A stretch of 64,000 bases of DNA from Pseudomonas putida S13.1.2 (GTDB lineage: Bacteria > Pseudomonadota > Gammaproteobacteria > Pseudomonadales > Pseudomonadaceae): positions 3,472,001 through 3,536,000 of the forward strand of contig NZ_CP010979.1 of NCBI RefSeq assembly GCF_000498395.2. The letters run 5' to 3'. Positions within the stretch are counted from its first letter, which is position 1. Every line of letters starts with the position of its first letter. This document shows positions 16,709 to 25,239 of this stretch, piece by piece. The position numbers and the translations under genes were made by a program. The notes under the pieces were generated by a model, which was not told where the DNA came from, ran no database searches, and saw only the letters and a list, made by a program, of their open reading frames with translations.

Positions 16709-17233
16709 TTAGCCGGCCAGCGCTTGCAGGCGCGCGGCAGTGTCTACCGCGCCCATGGTTTGCGCCGCCATCAGCGCGGTGGCGCCGCGGGCATCCTGGC
16801 GCGCCGGGTCGGCGCCCTGGGCCAGCAGGTAGTCAAGGATTTCGCTGCGGTTGAACATGGCCGCCAGCATCAGCGCGGTGCGCCCGTCCTGCGCAGCGGC
16901 GTCCACCGGCACGCCGTGCTCCAGCAGCAGGCGGATCATCGCCATGTCACCCTTGAAGGCAGCACCGGCAATCGGCAGCTGGCCGTTGTCGTTGGCTATC
17001 AGTGGGTCGGCGCCCTGCGCCAGCAGCACCCGCACCGCGTCGTGGTGGCCGTGGTAGCTGGCCAGCATCAGCAGCGTGTCGCCCTTGTGGTTGCGCAGGT
17101 TGGCCGGCAGGCCACTGGCAAGCAGGCGCTCGAGCATTTCGGCGTCGCCCTGGCGGGCACGCTCGAACACTTGCTCGGCGAATGCAGCGGTTTCGTCGTC
17201 GGTCATGGTGGCGGGCGGGGTTTGGCTGGACAT
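16709..17233 (-). CDS. Ankyrin-repeat protein
   Basis: A 174-residue protein made mostly of ankyrin repeats. Repeats with the 'G.T.L..A...G....v..LL..GA' pattern are seen at about residues 45-77, 78-110, 111-143 and 144-174 (for example GDTLLMLASYHGHHDAVRVL). The ATG at 17233 is preceded by AGGAGG. No signal peptide is present, so it is probably cytosolic and binds another protein. It is divergent from the DUF3509 gene and shares its 266-base upstream region, which carries repeated TGCA sites. Confidence 0.88.
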   Translation of the reverse strand: MSSQTPPATMTDDETAAFAEQVFERARQGDAEMLERLLASGLPANLRNHKGDTLLMLASYHGHHDAVRVLLAQGADPLIANDNGQLPIAGAAFKGDMAMIRLLLEHGVPVDAAAQDGRTALMLAAMFNRSEILDYLLAQGADPARQDARGATALMAAQTMGAVDTAARLQALAG

Positions 17234-17333
17234 CGGGAACCTCCTGGCATAAATGATTGCCCAAGTGTTTGTCAGGCACGCCATTGCGGTCAAAGGTTCA
17301 GATTCTATAGGCCCGATAGCCAACGCCCGATCC

Positions 17334-17377
17334 GTGCAAAATGCACTATGCAAAATGCACGACCATGCAACCTGCAC
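17334..17377. promoter_or_regulatory. Three TGCA-N4-TGCA repeats, candidate enhancer sites
   Basis: TGCAAAATGCAC occurs at 17335-17346 and 17349-17360, and TGCAACCTGCAC at 17366-17377. The first forms the perfect dyad GTGCA-AAA-TGCAC. Their centres are about 95-130 bases before the start site predicted from the sigma-54 promoter at 17443, the usual range for enhancer-binding-protein sites. The activator is not identified. Confidence 0.55.
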
Positions 17378-17442
17378 GGTACCGCTGCTGCAAATACCCC
17401 ATAACTGCCTGTATTTACTGGGTTTTTCTTTAGATCAAGTTC

Positions 17443-17457
17443 TGGCACGGTCGCTGC
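17443..17457 (+). promoter_or_regulatory. Sigma-54 (RpoN) promoter
   Basis: TGGCACG-GTCG-CTGC matches the -24/-12 consensus TGGCACG-N4-TTGC with one mismatch. The invariant GG and GC doublets are separated by exactly 10 bases. The predicted transcript begins near 17469, about 30 bases before the DUF3509 start codon. Confidence 0.8.
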
Positions 17458-17499
17458 AACCATCAACTCATGTCTGCCACACAACAGTCAGGAGTTGAT

Positions 17500-17772
17500 A
17501 TGGACCTCATCCAGCAAAAGTTCGTTTCGGTATTTCCGGCCTATCAGGTGAGCACCCAGGCCCGCCCTGATGGCGGCGTGCTGTTGACTCTGCGTGCCGC
17601 TGACAACAAAGTCACTCGCCGGGTGCTGACCTATTCGCAACTGCACAATGCCGAGCAACTGTCCTGGGCGATCAGCGCCATCCGCCGTGACCTGGCTGAA
17701 CAGGCCAGTGAACTGCCAGTGATTACCATGCTGCAAAGCCAGCAACGGTTTGCCTTGCCGACCTATCGCTGA
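17500..17772 (+). CDS. DUF3509-family protein
   Basis: A 90-residue soluble protein typical of the Pseudomonas-restricted DUF3509 family (MDLIQQKFVSVFPAYQ at the start, RVLTYSQLHNAEQL in the middle). The function is unknown. The ATG at 17500 has GGAG at 17491-17494. The strong sigma-54 promoter just upstream, with possible enhancer sites, suggests control by nitrogen, carbon or another two-component signal. A REP pair follows the stop. Confidence 0.8.
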   Translation: MDLIQQKFVSVFPAYQVSTQARPDGGVLLTLRAADNKVTRRVLTYSQLHNAEQLSWAISAIRRDLAEQASELPVITMLQSQQRFALPTYR

Positions 17773-17791
17773 GTTTGATGGTGTTGCTACT

Positions 17792-17885
17792 GGCCCCATC
17801 GCCGGCAAGCCAGCTCCCACATTGACCGCGTCGGTCTCAAGGCCTGCGCACAACCTGTGGGAGCTGGCTTGCCGGCGATAGGGCC
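17792..17885. repeat. Paired inverted REP element (GCCGGCAAGCCAGC type)
   Basis: GGCCCCATCGCCGGCAAGCC and on to CAGCTCCCACA (from 17792) is inverted at 17856-17885. It lies between convergent genes. Confidence 0.85.
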
Positions 17886-17895
17886 GGCCAAGCAA

Positions 17896-18432
17896 TTACA
17901 GCTCGTCAATCCCCAGAAACGCCCGCGCAGTCACATCCCCGGTGAATCGCGCCTGCACGCCCTGCTCGCTGCCATACAAACGCAACGCCAGGCAAAACGG
18001 CGTCGCGCCAAGCTCTACCCAGCGCCGCGTCCCAGCCGGCACCACCAGCTGGTCACCTTTCTCGCACAGCACCGAATACACCCAGTCGCCCAACCGCAGG
18101 CCAACCTGCGCACGCCCGCTGACCACGGCAAACACCTCGTCGGCATCATGCACATGCTCATCGCGCACATCGGCTTGCACCGGGTCTTCACCGTCGCGGT
18201 TCAACACCACGAAGGCCTTGCTGCCGTGTGCAGTCATCAACTGGTCCAGATGCTCACGGCAGGTGTCCAGGACCTCGGCCTCAGCCGTGCCAGGGCGCAC
18301 CCGCAGGCCATGCTCGCGGTGGGTAAAATGCACGCCCTGCTCGGCCAGGGTTGCGGCGATATCGGCGTGGTGGGTCAGCACCTTGTTCGGCAGTGCCGGG
18401 CTGGCGGGGTGGAAAACGCAGAGAATGCTCAT
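17896..18432 (-). CDS. Acireductone-dioxygenase-like cupin with altered metal site
   Basis: A 178-residue cupin of the acireductone dioxygenase (ARD) family, which normally oxidises acireductone in methionine salvage. The first metal motif is intact as EHVHDADE (about residues 92-99, giving two His and one Glu). The fourth ligand, normally the His of a T-x-H-W block after VPAGT, is Arg here (VPAGTRRW, codon at 18022-18024). The MFS gene upstream overlaps it by one base (TGATG), so the two are probably translationally coupled. I expect altered or lost ARD activity. It may be a paralogue separate from mtnD, with a partner role to the transporter. Confidence 0.8.
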   Translation of the reverse strand: MSILCVFHPASPALPNKVLTHHADIAATLAEQGVHFTHREHGLRVRPGTAEAEVLDTCREHLDQLMTAHGSKAFVVLNRDGEDPVQADVRDEHVHDADEVFAVVSGRAQVGLRLGDWVYSVLCEKGDQLVVPAGTRRWVELGATPFCLALRLYGSEQGVQARFTGDVTARAFLGIDEL

Positions 18433-19586
18433 CAGGGGCGGGTCCTGGTCGGTTGCGAACAAAGGGCAATGATAACGGCTGCAGCCAAGGCTGCGGCACT
18501 GGCCATACCAAAGGTGAAGGTGGGGCCCAGCAAGTTCCAGCTGTAGCCCGAGTACAATGCCCCCAGCGCACCGCCGGTGCCCGACAGCGCCGCGTACAGC
18601 GCCTGGCCCTGGCCCTGTTGGCGAGCGCCGAAACTGGCCTGCACGAAAGCGATGCTGGCAGCGTGAAAGCAACCGAAGGTGGCCGCGTGCAGCAGCTGGG
18701 CGAAGATCAGTACGGCCGGTTCCTGGGCCAAGCTGCCCAGCAACAACCAACGCAGCGCCGCCAGTAGAAAGCTGACCAGCAATACGCGTTGCACACTGAA
18801 GCGCGCGAACAGGCGGCTCATGACCATGAACATCAGCACTTCGGCCACCACCCCCAGCGCCCACAGCAGGCCGATAGCACCGCGGCTGTAGCCCAGGTGC
18901 TCCAGGTGCAGGGTAAGGAAGGTGTAATACGGCCCATGGCTGAGCTGCATCAGCGCCACGCAGGCGTAGAACGCGAGCACCCCCGGGGCACGCAACTGCT
19001 GCACAAAGCCACCCGCGCCGCTGCGCTCGCCCTGCTCTACCGGCTGGGCGTTTGGCACCCACAGGCTGGCGGCGACGATCCCGGCCATGATCGTGACCAG
19101 GGCCACCGGGTAGATGTCCAGGCTCAGCCATTCGAACAGACGGCCCAGGCCAACCACCGTGAGGATGAAGCCGATCGAGCCCCACAGGCGCACCTGGCTG
19201 TAGCGCGCTGTTTGCCCGTGCAGGTGCGCCAGGGTGATGACCTCGAACTGCGGCAGTACCGCATGCCAGAAAAAGGCGTGCAGCGCCATCACCAGCGCCA
19301 GCCAGGCGTAGCTTTTGCCGAAGAAGATCAGGGCGAATGTGGCCAGGGTAGACAACGCGCCCAGGCGCACGATCAGCAAGCGCTGGCTGGTACGGTCGCC
19401 CAGCCAGCCCCACAGGTTGGGGGCGATGCAGCGCATCAGCATGGGAATGGCCACCAGCTCGCCGATGCGCGCCGGGGAGAAACCCAGGTGGTCGAAGTAC
19501 AGCGCCAGGAAGGGGGCGGTGGAGCCTAACAAGGCGAAGTAGAAGAGGTAGAAGCTGGACAGGCGCCAGTAGGGAATTGCGGGCAT
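18432..19586 (-). CDS. MFS transporter, HcaT-like
   Basis: A 384-residue protein with 12 predicted membrane helices. It begins MPAIPYWRLSSFYLFYFALLG, typical of the HcaT/3-phenylpropionate-type MFS group in Pseudomonas. The loop 2-3 motif appears as GWLGDRTSQR. The ATG at 19586 is preferred over a TTG four codons earlier; neither has a clear ribosome site. Its stop overlaps the start of the ARD-like gene, which suggests one operon and a shared substrate or pathway. Expected to be a proton symporter for an organic acid or nucleoside-like compound. Confidence 0.85.
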   Translation of the reverse strand: MPAIPYWRLSSFYLFYFALLGSTAPFLALYFDHLGFSPARIGELVAIPMLMRCIAPNLWGWLGDRTSQRLLIVRLGALSTLATFALIFFGKSYAWLALVMALHAFFWHAVLPQFEVITLAHLHGQTARYSQVRLWGSIGFILTVVGLGRLFEWLSLDIYPVALVTIMAGIVAASLWVPNAQPVEQGERSGAGGFVQQLRAPGVLAFYACVALMQLSHGPYYTFLTLHLEHLGYSRGAIGLLWALGVVAEVLMFMVMSRLFARFSVQRVLLVSFLLAALRWLLLGSLAQEPAVLIFAQLLHAATFGCFHAASIAFVQASFGARQQGQGQALYAALSGTGGALGALYSGYSWNLLGPTFTFGMASAAALAAAVIIALCSQPTRTRP

Positions 19587-19610
19587 GGGTTCAGCCAATC
19601 ATGTTGTGTC

Positions 19611-19718
19611 CTGCAGTGGCCTCTTCGCGGGCTTGCCCGCTCCCACAGGGATATCACAGGACCTGAGGGCCGCGTAATACCTGTGGGGGCGGGCAAGCCC
19701 GCGAAGAGGCCTGTGCAG
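19611..19718. repeat. Paired inverted REP element (GCGGGC..GCCCGC type)
   Basis: GGCCTCTTCGCGGGCTTGCC and on to CGCTCCCACAGG (19618-19649) is inverted at 19680-19711, with additional CTGCA ends. It lies between aroC and the MFS gene. Confidence 0.88.
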
Positions 19719-19723
19719 GTGAA

Positions 19724-20815
19724 TCAGAGCTGGCCCAGCACCGGGGTGGTCACCTTCACATCGGCATTCTGCGCGCGGTGGCGCAGCAGGTGGTCCATCA
19801 GCGCGATGGCCATCATCGCCTCGGCGATCGGCGTGGCGCGGATGCCCACGCACGGGTCGTGGCGGCCTTTGGTGATGACGTCCACCGGGTTGCCGTCGAT
19901 GTCGATCGAGCGGCCTGGGGTGGTGATGCTGGAAGTCGGCTTCAACGCCAGGTGGGCAACGATCGGCTGGCCCGAGGAAATGCCGCCCAGGATGCCGCCC
20001 GCGTTGTTGCTGAGGAAACCTTCCGGGGTCAGCTCGTCACGGTGCTCGGTACCGCGCTGGGCCACGCTGGCGAAGCCGGCGCCGATTTCTACGCCCTTGA
20101 CCGCGTTGATGCTCATCAGCGCGTGGGCCAGCTCGGCATCGAGGCGGTCGAAGATCGGTTCGCCCAGGCCCGGCATCACGCCCTCGGCCACCACGGTGAT
20201 CTTGGCGCCCACAGAGTCCTGGTCACGGCGCAGTTGGTCCATGTACGCCTCCAGCTCCGGCACCTTGTCCGGGTCGGGGCTGAAGAAGGCGTTCTGCTCC
20301 ACCGACTCCCAGGTCTTGAACGGGATTTCGATCGGGCCCAGCTGGCTCATGTAGCCACGTACGGTGATGCCCTGGCTGGCCAGGTACTTTTTGGCGATGG
20401 CACCGGCGGCGACGCGCATGGCGGTTTCGCGGGCCGAGCTGCGGCCACCGCCGCGGTAGTCGCGGATGCCGTACTTGTGGTGGTAGGTGTAGTCGGCGTG
20501 GGCCGGGCGGAACAGGTCCTTGATGGCCGAGTAGTCCTTGGACTTCTGGTCGGTGTTGCGGATCAGCAGGCCGATCGAGCAACCGGTGGTGCGGCCTTCG
20601 AACACGCCGGAGAGGATTTCTACCTCGTCGGCTTCCTGGCGCTGGGTGGTGTGCCGGCTGGTGCCGGGCTTGCGCCGGTCGAGGTCGTGCTGCAGGTCGG
20701 CCAGGGAAATTTCCAGGCCCGGCGGGCATCCATCGACAATGGCGACCAACGCCGGGCCATGGCTTTCGCCAGCGGTGGTGACAGTGAACAGCTTGCCGTA
20801 GGTATTACCGGACAT
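19724..20815 (-). CDS. aroC: Chorismate synthase
   Basis: A 363-residue enzyme converting 5-enolpyruvylshikimate-3-phosphate to chorismate with reduced FMN, the last step of the common aromatic pathway. The family signatures are [18 protein letters not shown] near the N-terminus, the central [26 protein letters not shown] (residues about 105-137), and the C-terminal [10 protein letters not shown]. The length is standard. The ATG at 20815 has GGAGCG upstream. It is set in a conserved Pseudomonas neighbourhood with the MFS, the hydrolase and prmB. Confidence 0.98.
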   Translation of the reverse strand: MSGNTYGKLFTVTTAGESHGPALVAIVDGCPPGLEISLADLQHDLDRRKPGTSRHTTQRQEADEVEILSGVFEGRTTGCSIGLLIRNTDQKSKDYSAIKDLFRPAHADYTYHHKYGIRDYRGGGRSSARETAMRVAAGAIAKKYLASQGITVRGYMSQLGPIEIPFKTWESVEQNAFFSPDPDKVPELEAYMDQLRRDQDSVGAKITVVAEGVMPGLGEPIFDRLDAELAHALMSINAVKGVEIGAGFASVAQRGTEHRDELTPEGFLSNNAGGILGGISSGQPIVAHLALKPTSSITTPGRSIDIDGNPVDVITKGRHDPCVGIRATPIAEAMMAIALMDHLLRHRAQNADVKVTTPVLGQL

Positions 20816-20884
20816 GGACGCTCCGCGAGTTCTGCCTGAAATGGACGAAAGCGGCAGTATACAGATGGTTGGGCTGCCTGTGCG

Positions 20885-20979
20885 GGCCTCTTCGCGGGTA
20901 AACCCGCTCCCACTGGTACCCTACAGCCCCCAAAAACTGTGCGGTCCCTGGTAGGAGCGGGTTTACCCGCGAAGAGGCC
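20885..20979. repeat. Paired inverted REP element (GCGGGTAAACCCGC type)
   Basis: GGCCTCTTCGCGGGTAAACC (from 20885) is repeated inverted ending at 20979. It lies between the divergent aroC and hydrolase genes, so the promoters must sit outside its arms. Confidence 0.85.
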
Positions 20980-21047
20980 TGGCCTGCCATGCGCAGAACC
21001 TTCCCGCAAACACTGGGTCAAAGCTGCATCTCCCCATGTAGTACCGC

Positions 21048-22010
21048 ATGATGTCGCGCCTTGTCGCCTTGCTCTTCCTGCTGTGCACCGGCCTGGCCCA
21101 GGCTGCCGCCCCCACTGTGCTGCAACGCCCGATCGACCTGGACACCGGCCAAGGCGTGCTGCATGGCAGCCTGCTGCTGCCGCAACAGGCCACCCCGCCG
21201 CCGGTGGTGCTGATCATCGCAGGCTCCGGCCCCACCGACCGCGACGGCAACAACCCGGCGTCTGGCCGGGTCGACAACCTCAAGCGCCTGGCCCTGCTAC
21301 TGGCCAACGAGCACATCGCCAGCGTGCGCTACGACAAGCGTGGGGTGGCTGCCAGCCAGCCGGCTACGCCCGACGAGCGCGACCTCAGCGTGGAGCGCTA
21401 CGTGGCCGATGTGGTCGCCTGGAGCCACAAGCTGAAGGCCGACCCGCGCTTCGGCCCGCTTATCCTGATCGGCCATAGCGAAGGCGCGCTGATCGCCAGC
21501 CTGGCTGCAGAACAGGCCGGCGCCAGCGCGGTGATCACCTTGGCCGGCAGCGGCCGGCCGCTGGCCGACGTACTGCGCGAACAACTGGCCGAGCGCCTGC
21601 CCCCGGCGCAACTGGCCGGTGGCAGCGCCCTGCTCGACCGCCTGCAGGCCGGGCAAACCAGCCTGGAAGTACCCGCGCCGCTGCGCCAGGTGTTCCGCCC
21701 TAGCGTGCAGCCGTACCTGATCTCGCTGTTCCAGCAAAACCCGGCGGCAGCCTTTGCCCGCCTGCCCATGCCCGCATTGATCGTGCAGGGGCGCAACGAC
21801 GTGCAGGTGGACGTGACCGACGCCGAACGGCTGAAGGCGGCCAAGCCGGACGCGCAGCTTGTGCTGATCGACGGCATGAACCACATGCTGCGCATCAGCC
21901 CCAGGGACATGAGCCAGCAGCGCGACAGCTACCTCAACCCCGAGCTGCCGCTGGCGCGCGAGCTGGGTGAGCGAATTGTGACGTTCATCCAGCATTTGCC
22001 TTCGGCGTGA
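21048..22010 (+). CDS. Exported alpha/beta hydrolase
   Basis: A 320-residue protein with a signal peptide (about 1-19, LAQAAAP) and an alpha/beta-hydrolase domain. The oxyanion region is IIAGSGPTDRDGNN, the nucleophile elbow GHSEG (Ser about residue 143), the acid in VQGRNDVQVD (about 254), and the His in GMNHML (about 280), so the triad is complete. Two adjacent ATGs (21048, 21051) are possible and no clear ribosome site is seen. It is expected to be a periplasmic esterase or peptidase-like enzyme. The substrate is unknown. Confidence 0.85.
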   Translation: MMSRLVALLFLLCTGLAQAAAPTVLQRPIDLDTGQGVLHGSLLLPQQATPPPVVLIIAGSGPTDRDGNNPASGRVDNLKRLALLLANEHIASVRYDKRGVAASQPATPDERDLSVERYVADVVAWSHKLKADPRFGPLILIGHSEGALIASLAAEQAGASAVITLAGSGRPLADVLREQLAERLPPAQLAGGSALLDRLQAGQTSLEVPAPLRQVFRPSVQPYLISLFQQNPAAAFARLPMPALIVQGRNDVQVDVTDAERLKAAKPDAQLVLIDGMNHMLRISPRDMSQQRDSYLNPELPLARELGERIVTFIQHLPSA

Positions 22011-22074
22011 CGTAAACAGGCTCAGGTCCGTGGCAAGCCTGCCGATACAGCAGGCATAGCCGAGGACAAGCCTG

Positions 22075-22857
22075 ATGACCACCGCCCCCGCCGCCGTAGA
22101 GCCGGCCGAACAACCCCAGGAAAACCCTGCCCTGCCTTGGGCCGAGCTGGCCGCCGAACACTTCCAGTTGCTGCGCCTGGCCGCCCTGCCCACCGACCGC
22201 AGCACCGGCGCACGGCCGCTGCGCTTTGTGCAGTTCGGCTATGCCGAGCGCCACGACAAGGCCCACAGCCTGCTGCGTATGGAAATCCAGCTGCCTGGGC
22301 AAAAGGTACACAAAGAGCAGAACCGCCTGGATATCCGGGTGGACCATGCCGAGCGCCTGGTGCGCATTGGCGGTGAACACGGCCTGCAACTGGAGCCGGT
22401 CAACCGTGGCATCGGCCGCTTCATGCTGGCCCAGGCCGCGCAGTGGCTGCAGCGCAAGTGGCCGCACTACCGGGTGCAAGGCATGGCGCTGCCGAGCAAG
22501 GATGCCCTGACCGAGGACTCACGCCTGCGCCGTGACCACTGCTTGCGTGGGGTGGGTATCGAGGTGGAGTACGAGGACGGTCAGCACCTGAAGGGCCGGA
22601 CCGTGGACATGACCGTAGGCCAGCTGAAGGCCGCCTGGAGCAACGAGCGCCTGCAGCGAGTGGAGATTCTGGATGCCGCCAACCTGCTGCAGCAGGCAGA
22701 CCAGCAGTTGCAAGAGATGGAAGGGCAACTGCGCGAGCGCGATGAGCGGGTGGCCAAGTACCACCGCGAAGACAGCGGGCTGCGCTTTACCATTACCTGC
22801 CTGGTGGCGTTTGCGGTGTTTCAGGCGGGGTTGTTGATATGGATTGCAACCCGCTGA
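22075..22857 (+). CDS. Tail-anchored coiled-coil protein of unknown function
   Basis: A 260-residue protein with a soluble N-terminal region (1-195), a charged helical stretch rich in Gln, Glu and Arg (about 200-232, likely coiled coil), and one C-terminal membrane helix (about 237-257) followed by only three residues. This layout fits a tail-anchored inner-membrane protein. A GAGGA site precedes the ATG at 22075. It follows the hydrolase by 64 bases and is likely co-transcribed. I do not recognise a family. Confidence 0.75.
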   Translation: MTTAPAAVEPAEQPQENPALPWAELAAEHFQLLRLAALPTDRSTGARPLRFVQFGYAERHDKAHSLLRMEIQLPGQKVHKEQNRLDIRVDHAERLVRIGGEHGLQLEPVNRGIGRFMLAQAAQWLQRKWPHYRVQGMALPSKDALTEDSRLRRDHCLRGVGIEVEYEDGQHLKGRTVDMTVGQLKAAWSNERLQRVEILDAANLLQQADQQLQEMEGQLRERDERVAKYHREDSGLRFTITCLVAFAVFQAGLLIWIATR

Positions 22858-22872
22858 CACCGCGTCGCGACC

Positions 22873-22953
22873 ATCGCCGGCAAGCCAGCTCCCACAGGAT
22901 TACCACAGGCTTGAATATTGTGAATAACCTGTAGGAGCTGGCTTGCCGGCGAT
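22873..22953. repeat. Paired inverted REP element (GCCGGCAAGCCAGC type)
   Basis: ATCGCCGGCAAGCCAGCTCC (from 22873) is inverted at 22928-22953. A GGGCTGC/GCAGCCC hairpin follows at 22955-22971. Confidence 0.85.
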
Positions 22954-22979
22954 TGGGCTGCAACGCAGCCCCTCCCGGC

Positions 22980-23888
22980 CTAAACGCGGGCCTTGAACAA
23001 TTCCTGATGCTGGCGGCACTGTTCGGCGGTGAGCATGAACACCCCATGCCCGCCACGCTCGAACTCCAGCCAGGCAAAGTCCACCTCGGGGTACAACGCC
23101 TCGACATGTACCTGGCTGTTGCCCACTTCAACAATCAGCAGGCCCTTGTCGGTCAGGTGGTCTGCAGCTTCCGCCAGCATGCGCCGTACCAGGTCCAGGC
23201 CGTCGTTGCCGCAGGCCAGGCCCAGTTCGGGCTCGTGGTGGTACTCGGCCGGCATGTCGTCGAAGTCTTCGGCATCGACATACGGCGGGTTGGACAGGAT
23301 CAGGTCGAACCGCTGCCCCGGCAAACCGCCAAAACCATCGCCCTGCACGGTATACACGCGGCCGTCCAGGCCGTGGCGTTCGATATTCTGGTTGGCCACT
23401 TCAAGGGCCTCGAACGACAGGTCGGCCAGCACCACTTCGGCCTCGGGGAACACGTCGGCCGCGACGATACCAATGCAGCCCGAACCCGTGCACAGGTCAA
23501 GAATGCGCGCAGGCTCGCTTGCCAGCCACGGCTCGAAGCGTTTTTCGATCAGCTCGCCAATTGGCGAGCGCGGCACCAGCACACGCTGGTCGACGATGAA
23601 CGCCATGCCGCAGAACCACGCTTCGCCCAACAGGTAGGCAGCCGGCACCCGCTCTTCGATGCGGCGCTTGAGCAAATGCTGCAGGCGTACCCGCTCGTCG
23701 TCCTCGAGCATGCAGTCCAGGTAGCTGTCAGCCACCTCCCAAGGCAGGTGCACGGCACCCAGCACCAGCAGGCGGGCCTCGTCCCAGGCGTTGTCGGCAC
23801 CGTGGCCGAAGAACAGGTCGTGCTCGTGGAAGCGGCTGACCGCCCAGCGAATGTAGTCGCGCAGCGTGCGCAGACGGGATGTGATCAC
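22980..23888 (-). CDS. prmB: Ribosomal protein L3 glutamine N5-methyltransferase
   Basis: A 302-residue SAM-dependent methyltransferase that modifies a Gln of ribosomal protein uL3. The SAM motif I is [12 protein letters not shown] (about residue 130), and the catalytic NPPY motif of Gln/Asn methyltransferases appears as [15 protein letters not shown] (about 200), the latter tail being typical of PrmB rather than PrmC. The start is GTG at 23888 with AGGAGT 5-6 bases upstream. It is divergent from the isochorismatase-like gene. Confidence 0.95.
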   Translation of the reverse strand: MITSRLRTLRDYIRWAVSRFHEHDLFFGHGADNAWDEARLLVLGAVHLPWEVADSYLDCMLEDDERVRLQHLLKRRIEERVPAAYLLGEAWFCGMAFIVDQRVLVPRSPIGELIEKRFEPWLASEPARILDLCTGSGCIGIVAADVFPEAEVVLADLSFEALEVANQNIERHGLDGRVYTVQGDGFGGLPGQRFDLILSNPPYVDAEDFDDMPAEYHHEPELGLACGNDGLDLVRRMLAEAADHLTDKGLLIVEVGNSQVHVEALYPEVDFAWLEFERGGHGVFMLTAEQCRQHQELFKARV

Positions 23889-24067
23889 GGGGTACTCCTA
23901 ATTCAGACCGGACAAAAGTCTAACAGCCTCACCCGCACATTTGTTCGTTTGCCCTGCCCAATGGCTAGCCACAAGCCAGTAACCATGCCGCTTGCGTTGT
24001 CAACCATTCCCATTGGCGTCAAGGCAGGGGACAATAGGTATACAAAAGCCCTTCCAAGGAGCCCTTG

Positions 24068-24658
24068 ATGTCCGTTCCAACCACGATGTTCCGCCTCACT
24101 GGCCGCGACTACCCGCCGGCCAAGCTGAGCCACGCCAGCCTGATCATCATCGATGCGCAAAAGGAGTACCTCAGTGGGCCCCTGCAGCTGTCGGGCATGG
24201 ACGAGGCCGTGGCCAACATCGCCAGGTTGCTCGACGCCGCCCGTAAAAGCGGCCGTCCGATCATCCATGTTCGCCACCTGGGCACTGTTGGTGGCCGCTT
24301 CGATCCACAGGGGCCTGCCGGCCAGTTCATTCCGGGGCTGGAGCCGCTGGAAGGTGAAGTGGTCATTGAAAAGCGCATGCCCAACGCATTCAAGAACACC
24401 CAGCTGCACGAAACGCTGCAGGCGCTGGGCCATCTTGACCTGATTGTGTGCGGTTTCATGAGCCATTCCAGCGTCAGCACCACCGTGCGCCGCGCCAAGG
24501 ACTATGGTTACCGGTGCACCCTGGTGGAAGACGCCTCGGCAACCCGCGACCTGGCCTTCAAGGATGGCGTCATCCCGGCCGCGCAGATTCACCAGTGCGA
24601 AATGGCCGTGATGGCCGACAACTTCGCTTGCGTGGCCCCCACCGCCAGCCTGATCTGA
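24068..24658 (+). CDS. Isochorismatase-fold hydrolase lacking the usual cysteine
   Basis: A 196-residue protein with the isochorismatase/cysteine-hydrolase fold. The first catalytic Asp is in IIIDAQKEY (about residue 31) and a Lys candidate is in VIEKRMPNAF. The position of the nucleophilic Cys, normally in 'G.....CV..T', reads GFMSHSSVSTT, with Ser (codon 24470-24472). EntB and PhzD also lack Cys and keep a His at the same place as the SH here, so an isochorismatase-type or unrelated non-thiol reaction is possible. The ATG at 24068 has AAGGAGC upstream. Confidence 0.85.
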   Translation: MSVPTTMFRLTGRDYPPAKLSHASLIIIDAQKEYLSGPLQLSGMDEAVANIARLLDAARKSGRPIIHVRHLGTVGGRFDPQGPAGQFIPGLEPLEGEVVIEKRMPNAFKNTQLHETLQALGHLDLIVCGFMSHSSVSTTVRRAKDYGYRCTLVEDASATRDLAFKDGVIPAAQIHQCEMAVMADNFACVAPTASLI

Positions 24659-24744
24659 GCGGCTGGGCACGACCGCCCGGCAGCCGGGCGGAACCCGATG
24701 GGTGGCAGCAGGTCGAATTCCGGATATCCACAGAGGAGAGCGGA

Positions 24745-25065
24745 ATGAAGCTTAAAGGCAGTTTCGACGCCAAGCGCCTGCGCCCGCGCCAGCCGCGCAA
24801 CTGGGGCGCCCGCCTGGCGGCCGGCCTGTCGGCGCTGCTGGCGACCCTGGGCGTGCTGCTGGCCATGGCCGGCGTCGCCGGCCTGCTGGGCAACTACCCT
24901 GCCCTGCAGGAACTCAATGCCAACAAGCCATTGGCCAGTATCCTTACCGGGGCTGGCTTGTTGCTGCTGTGGCTGGGCGTGCGCTTCTGGCGGCGCAGCC
25001 GCATTCGCTTGCGCCGCGGGCGGGAACTGAACCTGTCGCCGCACCTGATGAAAAAGCACGACTGA
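24745..25065 (+). CDS. Small two-helix membrane protein
   Basis: A 106-residue basic protein with two membrane helices (about 25-48 and 66-82) and Arg-rich flanks, ending in a soluble tail. The ATG at 24745 has GAGGAGAG directly upstream. A longer in-frame reading from 24448 overlaps the previous gene and has no ribosome site. It is probably co-transcribed with the isochorismatase-like gene 86 bases upstream. I do not recognise a family. Confidence 0.75.
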   Translation: MKLKGSFDAKRLRPRQPRNWGARLAAGLSALLATLGVLLAMAGVAGLLGNYPALQELNANKPLASILTGAGLLLLWLGVRFWRRSRIRLRRGRELNLSPHLMKKHD

Positions 25066-25078
25066 TGATTTTATGTCG

Positions 25079-25188
25079 CCTGTGCGGGCCTCTTCGCGGG
25101 TAAACCCGCTCCCACAGGGATATCACTGGACCTGCGGGCAGCGGTGTACCTGTGGGAGCGGGTTTACCCGCGAAGAGGCCCGCACAGG
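25079..25188. repeat. Paired inverted REP element (GCGGGTAAACCCGC type)
   Basis: Two about 40-base arms with outer ends CCTGTGCGGGCC and GGCCCGCACAGG are perfectly inverted and 30 bases apart. Confidence 0.9.
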
Positions 25189-25239
25189 CTGCACACGGCC
25201 CCACAGTCGCGTAAACTACGCCGCCCACGTGGAGGCATC

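Noticed and set aside
15998-17404. A 468-codon plus-strand open frame
   Set aside because: It is antisense to the DUF6630-like and ankyrin genes and has no ribosome site or recognisable motif.
17896-19413. A 505-codon minus-strand open frame
   Set aside because: Only its last 178 codons, from the ATG at 18432, match a protein family. The upstream part is an out-of-frame reading of the MFS gene at 18432-19586.
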